Assembly: GCA_905192745.1 (NCBI GenBank)
Contig: CAJJLZ010000002.1
Span: forward strand, 1 to 64,000
Direction: 5' to 3'
From: an uncultured Oscillospiraceae bacterium
Lineage (GTDB): Bacteria > Bacillota > Clostridia > Oscillospirales > Acutalibacteraceae
Length of the DNA: 64,000 nt
In this document: positions 53,133-62,064 of the stretch, in pieces
How positions within the stretch are numbered: position 1 is the first letter of the stretch
How the letters are laid out: the number at the start of each line of letters is the position of its first letter
Position numbers and translations under genes: made by a program
Notes under the pieces: generated by a model
The model's input: the letters and a program-made list of their open reading frames with translations, nothing else
Told to the model about the DNA's origin: nothing
Databases searched by the model: none

Positions 53133-56100
53133 TTAAGCCCAGACCGGCGCGACCAGCCGGTGCCCGGAGGAAGAGGTCACAGAATAATAGTGGCTGAGGA
53201 TACGCCGGTAATCCCAGTTTTCATGCTTTGCATATCCGGCGGCGCCCCATTGGCTCATTCCGACCCCATGGCCGAAGCCCTGCTCCTTCAGCACAATTTC
53301 GCTGCCGGAGGAAACAACGGTGAACGCATGGGAGCGCAGTCCCAGAATGCTGGCGAACTGATAGCCGGAAATGGTTCGCTCATAGCCATATTTCGTAGTA
53401 TAGCAAAGATTGGTTTCCAGCGTATATTTGCCATAGGGGTCGTATTTTGTGACAGCGAACGCATTGCCGCTGCAGGTGATTTCCGATCCCAGCGCCTCCT
53501 CCAGATCGCGGAGCACTTCGTCCCGGCTCAGGGTCAGTGCCTTTTCCCAATACGGATCGCCTACATACTGTGCGGTGTCGTAGGCGCTGACAACGCTCTT
53601 GAGGTAGGGGAGATCCGCCCCGAATACATTTTTGTTGTCGGCGGTAACGCCGGCAGAGGAGGCAAAATATGTAGCGCAGATCGGCGCGTTGTTCTGCAGG
53701 AGTTTGATGCCCGCCACCTCGCCGACCGCGTCGTAGATCAGTTTGTCGGTTCCGCTGGCCGCGTTAAAGGCGGGCAGACGGCAGGAGTAGGGCTTGCCGC
53801 TGCTCCGCGTATAATACAGGATGTAGGTATAGGAAGCGATCGCCTGTGCCTTCTGCGCGGCCATATAGCCGGTGGTGCCGGGTGTGCCGTAAGTACTGCT
53901 GCTGCCGAGTTCCTTTTTCACAATTCGCGCCAGAAGAAGCTGGAGCTCCTGTTTGTTGGCCGGGACAATAATCTCTTCGGTTGCGGTATCCCGTACTTTG
54001 CAGTCCTTCAGAAAGGAGGATTCCGCCACATTGCCGGCCAGTACCGGCGGTACGTCGTCCGCCGGGGGGGGCGGTGTGGCGCTGGTAGGGGTGGTAGGAG
54101 TAGTGCCGCTGGTAGAAGCGGAGGTGGAAACGGTGGTGGGAGGCTCCGGCTCCGGCTGCGTGGTCGGGCCGACAGTATCCGGCTCGGTAGTTGTAGTGGT
54201 GGGAACCGCTTTTGTGGTCGTGGTGGTCGGCGGCGTCGGAGAAGTGGTCGGGTTTTCCGACGGCTTTTCCGTTGGTGTAGTGGGGGGAATTTCCTCCGTC
54301 GTGGTGGTCGTCGTTTCCTTTGCCGTCGCGTCGGAACCGCGGGTGATAACCGCGCCGTGGGGACGGGTGGTAGTCGTATTGACGGAGGAAGAATCGTCCC
54401 TCCATTGTTTCGGCATAAGCGCATTGCTGTTAAAGGTCACGCCGCCGAGGTCCACGGTTTCGCTTTCCCCGCTGCGAAGCTGCCGCGCCGCCACGACAAG
54501 GCGCGCGCCGGAGAAGCCGGCCGCGTCGCTGAAGTCGGTAGACAGCAGGAGCAGGGAATCCCCCTCCTGTACATCCACCACCCCGTCGGGGAAGGAATAC
54601 AGCGAACGGATACGGAGTTCGCCCGCAAAGCTCAGAAAATCGGTCTCGTTGTCAAACACGGCGCGGGTATAATCAAAGCCCTCTTCGTCCGGCGTTTCCG
54701 CGATCAGGACCGAAAACACCTTCCATTTGGCGTTGTGGTAGATGGTGTTCATTTCAATCAGCGGATGTTCCCGCAGAAAGGAAAGGTTATCGTAATAGCT
54801 GGTCAGGTCGGAAAACATTTGACCGTTTCCGGCGTTGTTTCCGTAAATAACCAGCGACCGGTTCACCGAATCGGGAGACAGAAGCGCCGTCGTGGGGTCA
54901 AAATACGGAACGCCGAAGGAGGAAAGCTGGCGGTTGAAATTGTGGGTTGCGTAATAGGAATCCGCCGTCCCCCGCATGACCGGATAATTGATATTGGTGC
55001 CGTCAATCTTCAGCCAGCCCCGGATATCCTGATTCCGCGCGTACAGGGCATAGAATTGGGTCAGCATCCCTTCCGGGTAGGAATCCGAATCCGTTGCCGC
55101 GTTTTGGGGGGCGCTGACATCGTAAAGCTGAACCAGTTGATTATACAGCCTCTGGTTATCCATCGGCTTGAGGACATACATATACAGCACGGCGGCCAGA
55201 ACCGCAATCAGCAGCAGAAATACCGCCAGAACGGACGATTTCCGCACGATTTCGCCCCGGCTGTCCCCCTTCCAGGGGAGAATCGAGCGGAGAAAATGGT
55301 GCGACCGGCCGGTCGGGCTGGCCTGCGGAATTTCCGCAGGCGGAGGAGCGGGCGGCGCGCTCAGGGTTTCTCCGCCCGCCATGACGGTGGGAAGCGCTTC
55401 CAGATACCGGCGCACCAGATCCAGCGCATGGGAGGTGGCGAGGTAGCGGATGTATTCCCGGTCCACCGCGCCCTCCCGGGTATCAATCTTTTTGACCCAC
55501 ACCCGTTTTTCATCCGCCAGGGCGACATAAACGGTGCCCACCGGCTTTCCCTCGCTGGTATCGGGGCCGGCTACGCCGGTGATTCCCACGCCGAGATCGG
55601 CGTTTCCGACCCGGCGGGCGCCGACCGCCATGGCGCTCGCAACCTTTGGGCTGACGGCGCCGTATTGCTCCAGCAGTTCATTCGGCACGCCGAGGATATT
55701 GTGCTTGATTTCCTTGGAATAGGCGGCGACCCCGCATTCGAAAACGGCGGATACGCCGGCCACTTCGGTCAGACGGCCGGAGAGCAGCCCGGCCGTACAG
55801 GATTCCGCCGTGGCGATTTTCATCTGTTTATCCAGCAGCAGGGCGACAACCGCTTTCTGCAGGCTGCCCACATCCACGCCGTACACATTGACGCCGAGCC
55901 GCCGGCAGATTTCATCCACCACCGGGGCACAGAGGGCAAGCGCGTCGGCGCGGTTGGCGGCATGGGCCGTTACCCGCAGGATCGCCTCGCCATCCTTGGA
56001 ATAGGCGGCGACGTTGGGATTGGCCTCGCTCATCAGATCGGCCAGCCGTTCGGTCAGCACCGCCTCGGACAGGCCGAATACCCCGACGGTGCGGGAAACA

Positions 56101-56627
56101 ATGGTTCCGCCCGCGCAGTTGGAAAGATAGGGCGCGACATAATCGCTGAACATGGGCATCAGCTCCCGCGGCGCGCCGGGGAGAAGGAAAATCTGCCGGC
56201 CCTGCCAGTCAATCGCGCAGCCGGGCGCGGTGCCATGATCGTTGGGGAATACGGAGGAACCCTTCGGCAGCCAGGCCTGCCGTTCCGCGTTCGCAGGCAT
56301 TTCCCGGCAGGTGTTCACAAAATATTCCCGGATCCGTTCCAGACTTTCCTCGTGCCGTTCCAGCGGGAGCGGCAGGATGTCGGCCAGCACGGAGAGGGCG
56401 CAGTCGTTGTCACCGTCCCCCAGACCGCCGGCCAGCACCACCAGCCTGCTGCGGCCGAGGGCAAGCCGCAGCGCTTCCCGCAGCGAGGACGGATCGGCCC
56501 CCACGGTGGAAAGGTTTGTGACCTCCACGCCAAAAGCGGCCAGCTCGTGTGAAAGAAACTGGCCGTCCGCATTGGCGGTATTGCCGAGCAGAAGCTCTGC
56601 ACCCACGGTGATAATTTCAGCGTTCAT
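53133..56627 (-). CDS. CinA - inactive sortase B - SpoIID/LytB three-part fusion
   Basis: One uninterrupted 1164-aa frame with AGGAG before the ATG. Residues 1-415 are a full CinA: molybdopterin-binding-like N domain (ITVGAELLLGNTANADGQFL) and C-terminal deamidase domain (ATAESCTAGLLSGRLTEVAG, GVGITGVAGPD). After a Pro-rich linker comes a membrane segment (about 455-478), then a sortase-B fold (about 490-730). Its catalytic His is Asn597 (VIYGNNAGN) and its Cys is Asp698 (LLSTDFSD), while Arg709 is kept. A Thr/Pro-rich spacer leads to a SpoIID/LytB domain (about 900-1155; QKAQAIASYTYILYY, GFGHGVGMSQWGA). CinA would be cytoplasmic and the other parts outside. It is a tandem paralogue of the active sortase at 57972. 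Confidence 0.88.
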   Translation of the reverse strand: MNAEIITVGAELLLGNTANADGQFLSHELAAFGVEVTNLSTVGADPSSLREALRLALGRSRLVVLAGGLGDGDNDCALSVLADILPLPLERHEESLERIREYFVNTCREMPANAERQAWLPKGSSVFPNDHGTAPGCAIDWQGRQIFLLPGAPRELMPMFSDYVAPYLSNCAGGTIVSRTVGVFGLSEAVLTERLADLMSEANPNVAAYSKDGEAILRVTAHAANRADALALCAPVVDEICRRLGVNVYGVDVGSLQKAVVALLLDKQMKIATAESCTAGLLSGRLTEVAGVSAVFECGVAAYSKEIKHNILGVPNELLEQYGAVSPKVASAMAVGARRVGNADLGVGITGVAGPDTSEGKPVGTVYVALADEKRVWVKKIDTREGAVDREYIRYLATSHALDLVRRYLEALPTVMAGGETLSAPPAPPPAEIPQASPTGRSHHFLRSILPWKGDSRGEIVRKSSVLAVFLLLIAVLAAVLYMYVLKPMDNQRLYNQLVQLYDVSAPQNAATDSDSYPEGMLTQFYALYARNQDIRGWLKIDGTNINYPVMRGTADSYYATHNFNRQLSSFGVPYFDPTTALLSPDSVNRSLVIYGNNAGNGQMFSDLTSYYDNLSFLREHPLIEMNTIYHNAKWKVFSVLIAETPDEEGFDYTRAVFDNETDFLSFAGELRIRSLYSFPDGVVDVQEGDSLLLLSTDFSDAAGFSGARLVVAARQLRSGESETVDLGGVTFNSNALMPKQWRDDSSSVNTTTTRPHGAVITRGSDATAKETTTTTTEEIPPTTPTEKPSENPTTSPTPPTTTTTKAVPTTTTTEPDTVGPTTQPEPEPPTTVSTSASTSGTTPTTPTSATPPPPADDVPPVLAGNVAESSFLKDCKVRDTATEEIIVPANKQELQLLLARIVKKELGSSSTYGTPGTTGYMAAQKAQAIASYTYILYYTRSSGKPYSCRLPAFNAASGTDKLIYDAVGEVAGIKLLQNNAPICATYFASSAGVTADNKNVFGADLPYLKSVVSAYDTAQYVGDPYWEKALTLSRDEVLRDLEEALGSEITCSGNAFAVTKYDPYGKYTLETNLCYTTKYGYERTISGYQFASILGLRSHAFTVVSSGSEIVLKEQGFGHGVGMSQWGAAGYAKHENWDYRRILSHYYSVTSSSGHRLVAPVWA

Positions 56628-56730
56628 GAAAAACTCCTGTCCTTCCTGTCTTTTCCGGGTTTTTCCGTCAGTGCCCGGCCCGATGGAAAAGCGACGGGTT
56701 TCCGGTTTGCGGATTTCTCCGGGAGCTGTA

Positions 56731-57909
56731 TCAGATCGAACGGCGGCGGATATTCGCCACAGCTTCGGCGATCAGCGCGTCCGCGTCCAGCGCTGCCTCG
56801 GCCTCCAGCACTTTTTCCAGCTTGGGACGGGTGCGGGGATGGCGGGGAGTAAAGACGGTGCAGCAGTCCTCATAGGGCTGAATGGAAATATCAAAGGTAT
56901 CGATGCGGCGGGAAACCGCGATGATTTCGTCCTTATCCATGCCGATCAGCGGACGGAACACCGGCAGGCCGGCCGCCGCGTCGGTGCAGGCAAGGGCGGG
57001 AATGGTTTGGCTGGCAACCTGCCCGACGCTTTCGCCGGTAATCAGCGCTCCGCAGCCCTCCGCAGTCCCGAGTTCCGTGGCGATCCGCATCATAAAGCGG
57101 CGCATAATGATGGTGAAAAGATCCTCCGGACAGGCGCGCTGAATTTCCTCCTGAATCCGGGTAAAGGGGACGATCATCAGTTCCATATGCCCGGCGTAGG
57201 CGGCCACCCGCTCCAGCAGGGAGATCACCTTCATCTCCGCCCGCTCGCTGGTATAGGGCGGGGAGGCAAAATGAATGCCGCAAAGTTCAATTCCCCGCTT
57301 GGCCATCATATATCCGGCGACAGGGGAGTCGATTCCGCCCGAGATCAGCAGTCCGGCCCGGCCGGCCGAACCGACCGGCATCCCGCCCGCGCCCGGCAGC
57401 TGCCGGGCATGGATGTACGCGCCGAAATCCCGGATCTCGATCATCACCAGCAGTTCGGGATGATGCACGTCCACCGTCAGATGGGGGTATTGTTCGAGCA
57501 GGTATCCGCCCGCCTGTTCGCAGATGGCGGGAGACTGCAGCGGGAACGCCTTGTCGCTCCGCCTGGCTTCCACCTTGAAGCTCTTTGCGGCGAGCAGATC
57601 CTCCCGCAGATAAGCGGCGGCGGTTTCCAGAATCGTGCCGATCTCCTTTTCCGTCACGCAGGCGCGGCTGTAGGCGGAGATGCCGAACACCTTGGATACC
57701 CGGTCGCAGGCTTCATCCATGTCGAAGGCGGCGCTTTCCGGCTCCACATAAATGGCGGACTGGGCCTTCCGCAGGATGCAGGGGCCGAGCGGCTTCAGGC
57801 GATACCGCAGGTTTTTCATCAGGATGGCCTCGAAAGTGCCGCGATTGAGGCCCTTGAGGGCCAGTTCGCCGGTTTTGATTAACAGAATTTCACGGGTGGA
57901 TGCATTCAT
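56731..57909 (-). CDS. thiI: ThiI, tRNA 4-thiouridine synthetase
   Basis: The ATG at 57909 gives 392 aa. A ferredoxin-like and THUMP region (about 5-165) is followed by the PP-loop pyrophosphatase domain with LLISGGIDSPVAGYMM and GALITGESVGQVASQT. The C terminus ends shortly after the PP-loop domain, without the rhodanese extension of E. coli ThiI, as is usual in Firmicutes. It makes s4U8 in tRNA using sulfur from the partner cysteine desulfurase encoded at 59805-60941. A sortase gene has come to lie between them. Confidence 0.94.
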   Translation of the reverse strand: MNASTREILLIKTGELALKGLNRGTFEAILMKNLRYRLKPLGPCILRKAQSAIYVEPESAAFDMDEACDRVSKVFGISAYSRACVTEKEIGTILETAAAYLREDLLAAKSFKVEARRSDKAFPLQSPAICEQAGGYLLEQYPHLTVDVHHPELLVMIEIRDFGAYIHARQLPGAGGMPVGSAGRAGLLISGGIDSPVAGYMMAKRGIELCGIHFASPPYTSERAEMKVISLLERVAAYAGHMELMIVPFTRIQEEIQRACPEDLFTIIMRRFMMRIATELGTAEGCGALITGESVGQVASQTIPALACTDAAAGLPVFRPLIGMDKDEIIAVSRRIDTFDISIQPYEDCCTVFTPRHPRTRPKLEKVLEAEAALDADALIAEAVANIRRRSI

Positions 57910-57971
57910 AGTAACGACAGGCCTTTCGAGTATTTTTTGAAAAATCGGCGTTCTCCGGCGGACGTCCGGAA

Positions 57972-59759
57972 TCAGGCCGCCGGTTCCTCCGGGGTGGTGG
58001 GTTCGGTTGTCGGAGCCGGCGTCGGTTCGGTATTCGGAGTGGATTCGGTGGTTGTCGTTTCCGATGGGGTGGAGGAACCGGACGATGTGGTGGTTGTCGA
58101 ACCGCTCGACGTTGCCGACGAGGTGGTGGAGCCGGAACCGGAGGACGAGGTGGTCGTCGTACCCGGCGTTGTCGGCGGAGTAGTCGGCGGCGAGGTCGGC
58201 ACCACGATCGGCGGCCGGGTAGTTGTGCCGGTCGGCCGGGTGGTCGTAGTCGTCGATGCATCGGGCGGGATGGTCGTCTCGGGATCGGACCACAAACCGG
58301 GAATCACATAGCCTTCTTCGGTGTAGAAGGGGTGCAGCTCAAGATCCTGATTTTCATACCAGGCCCGCGGCATGATGACATTCTCATTTTTCACAATGGA
58401 ATTCACATTTACCGAGCTGCTTTCGCCTTTCCGGACCCTGCGGGCGACCACAACGCAGCGGCCGTCCTCAAATTTCGCGCCGCTGGGCGCGGTGCAGGTG
58501 GAAAGGATAAGGAGCTGATCGTCCGGGTCCACATCCACATCGCCGTAGGTGTAGAGGGAGCGGGCGCGGATGTTCGCTACAAAATCCATAAAGGATTTAT
58601 CGCTGGAAAAATCGGTGCGCAGATAATCAAAATACGGGCCGTCCTCGGTCCGGGTGTTCAGCAGCATCACCGCGAAAACCTTATACTCCGCTTGCTCGTA
58701 CAGCGTGTCCAGCGAGATTAGCGGGGCGGAACGAACCTTTTGCAGACTTTTCAGAAAATCGTTCAGCTTCGCGAACATGTGTCCGCTGGCCATATTATGA
58801 CCGTAGACGATCAGCGCCTTGTTCTGGGACGAGGGGGAATCGATGTGATTGCGTTCGTCGAAAAAGAGCGCGCCGTCCTTCTGCTTATTCTTGTTGAAAT
58901 TATGGGTGAGATAATAGCTGTTATCCCCGGAATACATGACGGGATAATCGATATTCAGCCAGCTTCCGTTGGTGTCGGTATACGTCATCCAGCCGCGGAT
59001 ATCGGTGTTTTTCGCATACAGCGCCTTAAATGCGTCGGAGATTCCTTCCGGATACAGGGAGGGGTCGAATTCGTCGGCGGAAGGCGGTTCGGCGGGGTTG
59101 TCCGGGTCATACAGCCCCCGCAGGGAATCATAGACGATATTGCTGTAAATCGGCTGAATCGCCATGTCGTTGACAATATAGGACAGGGAGGCGATCAGGG
59201 TAATCAGCGCCACCATGAACACGCATTTGCGCACAATCTCCAGCGCGGAATCCCCGCGGTGGGGGATAGCCCCGCCGAGTATGTACAGCACCCGGTCGAG
59301 AAAACGCCGCCCGCGGGAACGGGTATCGGGTGCGTCGGCCGTCCCTTCCGCTTCGTCCGCGTTATCCGTTTCGCCCGAACCGGTTTCGGACGGGGATTCC
59401 CGGTTTGCGTCCACGGCGGCGCGGAGCGGGACAGGAGTCAGCTCCTCCGCCGTCTCCGCCAGCGGCGCCTTACCGGCGGACGGCGAGGTGTTCGCGGCGG
59501 CTGCGGCCCGGGCTTTTCGCTGGAGCAGAATTTCCTCCAGCGTCTGTTCGGCCGGATCCACAGCCGACCCGGCGTCGGCCGCTTTTTTGACCGGAATATC
59601 CCCCAGACTGATCCGGCGGGGCTTTTCCCCGGCACTAGTGCCGTTGGCCCCAGCGCCGTTAGCCTGACCGGCCAGACGGAGCGCGTCGGGGTCGGCCTTT
59701 TCCCGTTCGTTCAGTCGAATATCCAGCAGTTTCTTTTTATCTTCCGGGATGTTCGCCAT
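57972..59759 (-). CDS. Class B-type sortase with Thr-rich C-terminal tail
   Basis: A 595-aa membrane protein. A long disordered cytoplasmic N terminus (1-165) is followed by a membrane segment (about 178-200) and a sortase-B catalytic domain (about 215-445) with His321 (VYGHNMASGHMF), Cys422 (LILSTCTAPSG) and Arg434 (DGRCVVVARRV). A Pro/Thr/Ser-rich extracellular tail completes the protein. It should cleave a sorting signal and attach a protein to peptidoglycan or join subunits; no substrate with an LPXTG/NPXTG-type signal is visible in this window. GGAAGGA precedes the ATG. It lies between iscS and thiI in one operon. Confidence 0.9.
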   Translation of the reverse strand: MANIPEDKKKLLDIRLNEREKADPDALRLAGQANGAGANGTSAGEKPRRISLGDIPVKKAADAGSAVDPAEQTLEEILLQRKARAAAAANTSPSAGKAPLAETAEELTPVPLRAAVDANRESPSETGSGETDNADEAEGTADAPDTRSRGRRFLDRVLYILGGAIPHRGDSALEIVRKCVFMVALITLIASLSYIVNDMAIQPIYSNIVYDSLRGLYDPDNPAEPPSADEFDPSLYPEGISDAFKALYAKNTDIRGWMTYTDTNGSWLNIDYPVMYSGDNSYYLTHNFNKNKQKDGALFFDERNHIDSPSSQNKALIVYGHNMASGHMFAKLNDFLKSLQKVRSAPLISLDTLYEQAEYKVFAVMLLNTRTEDGPYFDYLRTDFSSDKSFMDFVANIRARSLYTYGDVDVDPDDQLLILSTCTAPSGAKFEDGRCVVVARRVRKGESSSVNVNSIVKNENVIMPRAWYENQDLELHPFYTEEGYVIPGLWSDPETTIPPDASTTTTTRPTGTTTRPPIVVPTSPPTTPPTTPGTTTTSSSGSGSTTSSATSSGSTTTTSSGSSTPSETTTTESTPNTEPTPAPTTEPTTPEEPAA

Positions 59760-59804
59760 CGTCGATCCTTCCTTTCGGGCCGCCGGAGCGGCGGGGGTGA
59801 TTGA

Positions 59805-60941
59805 TTATCGGGAGCTCCGGACCAGAGAAGCGGCCGCCTCGCCGAGAGCGGCGAGAAACTGATCGATCTCTTCCGGAACGGTGGTATGCGTAAAGCTGAG
59901 CCGCAGAGCGGAATCAATCCGCGGCGCGGAGAAGCCGAGCGCGGTCAGAACCGGACTTTTCTTTCCCTTGGAGCAGGCAGAGCCGCTGGAAACATAGACC
60001 CCGCGTTCGGCCAAAAAATGCATCATCGTTTCACTGCGGACGCCCGGCACCGACAGGTTGAAAATGTAGGGCACGCCGTCCGCCGGGGAATTGACGACGA
60101 TTCCTTCCCGCCCGGCCAGTCCGTCCAGCAGACGGCGGCGAAGGGCGGCGAAAAGCGCTTCCTGTTCGGCAAAGGACGGCAGGGCTTCCGCGGCCGCGCC
60201 GAAGGCGGCGAGCAACGGGACGGCCTCGGTACCGGGGCGCAGCCCGTTTTCCTGGCTTCCGCCGTAGGAGCGGGGCAGGATGCGTGCTCCTTTACGGAGA
60301 AAAAGCGCGCCAGCCCCTTTTGGCCCGTGGATTTTATGGGAACTGACGGTCATCATGTCCACCCCGAGGCGGGCGGCGTTCAGCGGCAGCTTGCCCGCCG
60401 CCTGTACCGCGTCGCAGTGAATCAGAGCGCCGGGGGCCGCACGGCGAACCGACGGAACGATTCGTTCGATCGGAAAGCGCGCGCCGGTCTCATTGTTGAC
60501 CATCATAATGCTGACCAGTACGGTGTCCGGCCGGCAGGCGGCGGCGACCTGTTCAGCCGTCAGCCCCTCCGGCCCGGGAATCAGTCGGGTTATCTCGCAG
60601 CCCTGCCGTTCCAGCTCGGTGACGGAGGCGGCGACGGAGGCGTGCTCCACGGCGGTGGTAACGATATGACGGCCGGCGCGCCGTTTGGCCGCCGTTCCGC
60701 CGAACACGGCGAGGTTGTTGGCTTCGGTCCCGCCGGAGGTAAAAATCAGTTCTTCCGGACGGCAGCCGACTAGACGGGCCACCTTCTGCCGGGCGGCATT
60801 CAATTCCCGTTCCGCGGCCGCGCCGAGGGAATGGAGGGAGGAGGGGTTGCCGTAACAGACGGTCATCATTTCCATCGCTTTTTCTGCGGCCTGTGGGCAG
60901 ACCGGAGTGGTGGCGCTGTTGTCGAGATAAGCGATTTTCAA
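59805..60941 (-). CDS. Cysteine desulfurase (NifS/IscS family) for tRNA thiolation
   Basis: The TTG at 60941 is preferred, with GGGAGG 8 nt upstream; an ATG at 60965 overlaps that site. The protein of about 378 aa starts LKIAYLDNSATTPVCP, has the PLP lysine in SSHKIHGPKGAGAL, the His of VEHASV, and the catalytic Cys in VSSGSACSKGKK. With ThiI downstream it resembles the NifZ/ThiI pair of Firmicutes that makes 4-thiouridine. First gene of the minus-strand cluster ending with the CinA fusion. Confidence 0.92.
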   Translation of the reverse strand: MKIAYLDNSATTPVCPQAAEKAMEMMTVCYGNPSSLHSLGAAAERELNAARQKVARLVGCRPEELIFTSGGTEANNLAVFGGTAAKRRAGRHIVTTAVEHASVAASVTELERQGCEITRLIPGPEGLTAEQVAAACRPDTVLVSIMMVNNETGARFPIERIVPSVRRAAPGALIHCDAVQAAGKLPLNAARLGVDMMTVSSHKIHGPKGAGALFLRKGARILPRSYGGSQENGLRPGTEAVPLLAAFGAAAEALPSFAEQEALFAALRRRLLDGLAGREGIVVNSPADGVPYIFNLSVPGVRSETMMHFLAERGVYVSSGSACSKGKKSPVLTALGFSAPRIDSALRLSFTHTTVPEEIDQFLAALGEAAASLVRSSR

Positions 60942-61182
60942 AAAAGTTGCCTCCCATTTCTGCAATCCACCATACCCGTCTCAGATAACAGATATAGTAT
61001 TAGCACTTTATTATATACCATAATTGAACGGCTGACAACCGTCTTTTTCTGTTAAAAACGGAACAGCCGGACGAAAAAGCGGCCCGGAAGGGCGCGCTGC
61101 CGTCGTTTTCCCGCATCGTCCCCCGCGTTGTCCCCCGGATGTTGACAAAGCTGTAATCTATTTTTCCGGAAGGTTGCAGAAC

Positions 61183-61199
61183 TGTAATTCTATTGTAAC
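61183..61199. promoter_or_regulatory. WalR/PhoP-type direct repeat in the divergent promoter region
   Basis: TGTAAT-TCTAT-TGTAAC fits the WalR (YycF) consensus TGTWAH-N5-TGTWAH exactly. A related half site, CTGTAATCTATT, lies 30 bp upstream (61151-61162). The site sits in the 350-bp gap between the cysteine desulfurase (minus) and the small secreted protein (plus), so it could control either. The rest of this gap holds no gene. Confidence 0.5.
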
Positions 61200-61292
61200 C
61201 AAAATCGGTAGTTTTTTTATCCCGACGGGGATAAAATGAAAACATAGCAGGACAACCCACCCGAACGACTGTATAAAGGAGTGACCGTCAAT

Positions 61293-61742
61293 ATGAAAAA
61301 AAACTGGTTGAAGATTTGTCTGCCCGCCTTCGTCCTGATGGGAATGATGAGCCTGACGGTCTCCGCTTCCATGGAGGCGGCCGCTTCTGCGGAAGAAAAC
61401 GGCTACTGGGTCACAAAGGTGGATGACGCGGGTGAGACCGTACGGATTTTTGTATACACCGAGCCGGTGAAATGGGAAATTCGCGAGGACGCGGACCTCG
61501 GCCGCTGCAATATGGACGGCAGTGAAACCCCGACGCCGTCCGCCGAGCGGATAGCGGGCGTCGGTCAGGCGGAAGCCCGTCTGGCGGAGACGCTGGCAGA
61601 GCCGGAGATTGTCCCCGCGGCCGGTCTGGCGGAAACGGACGGCGACGCCCTCGCCGGAACGGAAAGCGTGCTGTTTTTCATTGCGTTGGTCGGTGTGCTG
61701 GCGTTAGCCGGTCTCGGTTATGCGCTTTACCGCGCGGTGTGA
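61293..61742 (+). CDS. Secreted, C-terminally anchored small protein
   Basis: From the ATG at 61293 (AAAGGAG 11 nt upstream; a GTG at 61281 lies on that site) the protein is 149 aa. It has an N-terminal signal peptide ending near ASA, an acidic ectodomain of about 90 residues and a C-terminal membrane segment (SVLFFIALVGVLALAGLGYALY) with a short basic end. No family was recognised. A WalR-like repeat upstream hints at cell-envelope stress control. Confidence 0.6.
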   Translation: MKKNWLKICLPAFVLMGMMSLTVSASMEAAASAEENGYWVTKVDDAGETVRIFVYTEPVKWEIREDADLGRCNMDGSETPTPSAERIAGVGQAEARLAETLAEPEIVPAAGLAETDGDALAGTESVLFFIALVGVLALAGLGYALYRAV

Positions 61743-61779
61743 AGTTAACCCCTGTGAAACGGAAAGGATTGTTTCTGAC

Positions 61780-61929
61780 GTGAAAGACTGCTGCAAAACG
61801 CTGTTGAAGGTAATCGGCGCGCTTCTGCTCTGCGCGGCGGCGCTCGCCTCGATCCGCTGCCTTGTTGAGCATTGTATCCCCAGCCTCTCTCCCGGCAATC
61901 GCCCGATGAGCGAGGATTTTGTGGAATAG
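61780..61929 (+). CDS. Small single-pass membrane protein (49 aa)
   Basis: A GTG start with AAAGGA 11 nt upstream gives a 49-aa, Cys-containing peptide with one membrane helix (LLKVIGALLLCAAALASIRCL). It follows the previous gene by 37 bp, so probably shares its transcript. The start codon is uncertain. Function unknown. Confidence 0.45.
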   Translation: MKDCCKTLLKVIGALLLCAAALASIRCLVEHCIPSLSPGNRPMSEDFVE

Positions 61930-61990
61930 ATTTGGCCCCTTCATTTCCCCTGCGTTTTTCCTTTACTCATCCTTCTTCCTCCTTATAAAG

Positions 61991-62021
61991 AAACGCCCGG
62001 GCCACGCTGGTCCGGGCGTTT
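61991..62021. terminator. Bidirectional terminator between convergent genes
   Basis: AAACGCCCGG (61991-62000) pairs with CCGGGCGTTT (62012-62021). It separates the small membrane protein from the convergent acetyltransferase. Confidence 0.75.
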
Positions 62022-62064
62022 CCGTCTGCTCGGAAACAGGGAAGAAAGGCGCCGGTTTTCGCCG

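Noticed and set aside
53980..54420. Degenerate short repeats (also at 58000-58270) that might suggest a CRISPR array or satellite
   Set aside because: They encode Thr/Pro/Ser-rich linkers in two sortase-type proteins and have no regular repeat and spacer structure.
53112..56552. A 1146-codon plus-strand frame opposite the CinA fusion
   Set aside because: It is a low-complexity Gly/Arg/His shadow without a recognisable domain; the minus strand carries all motifs.
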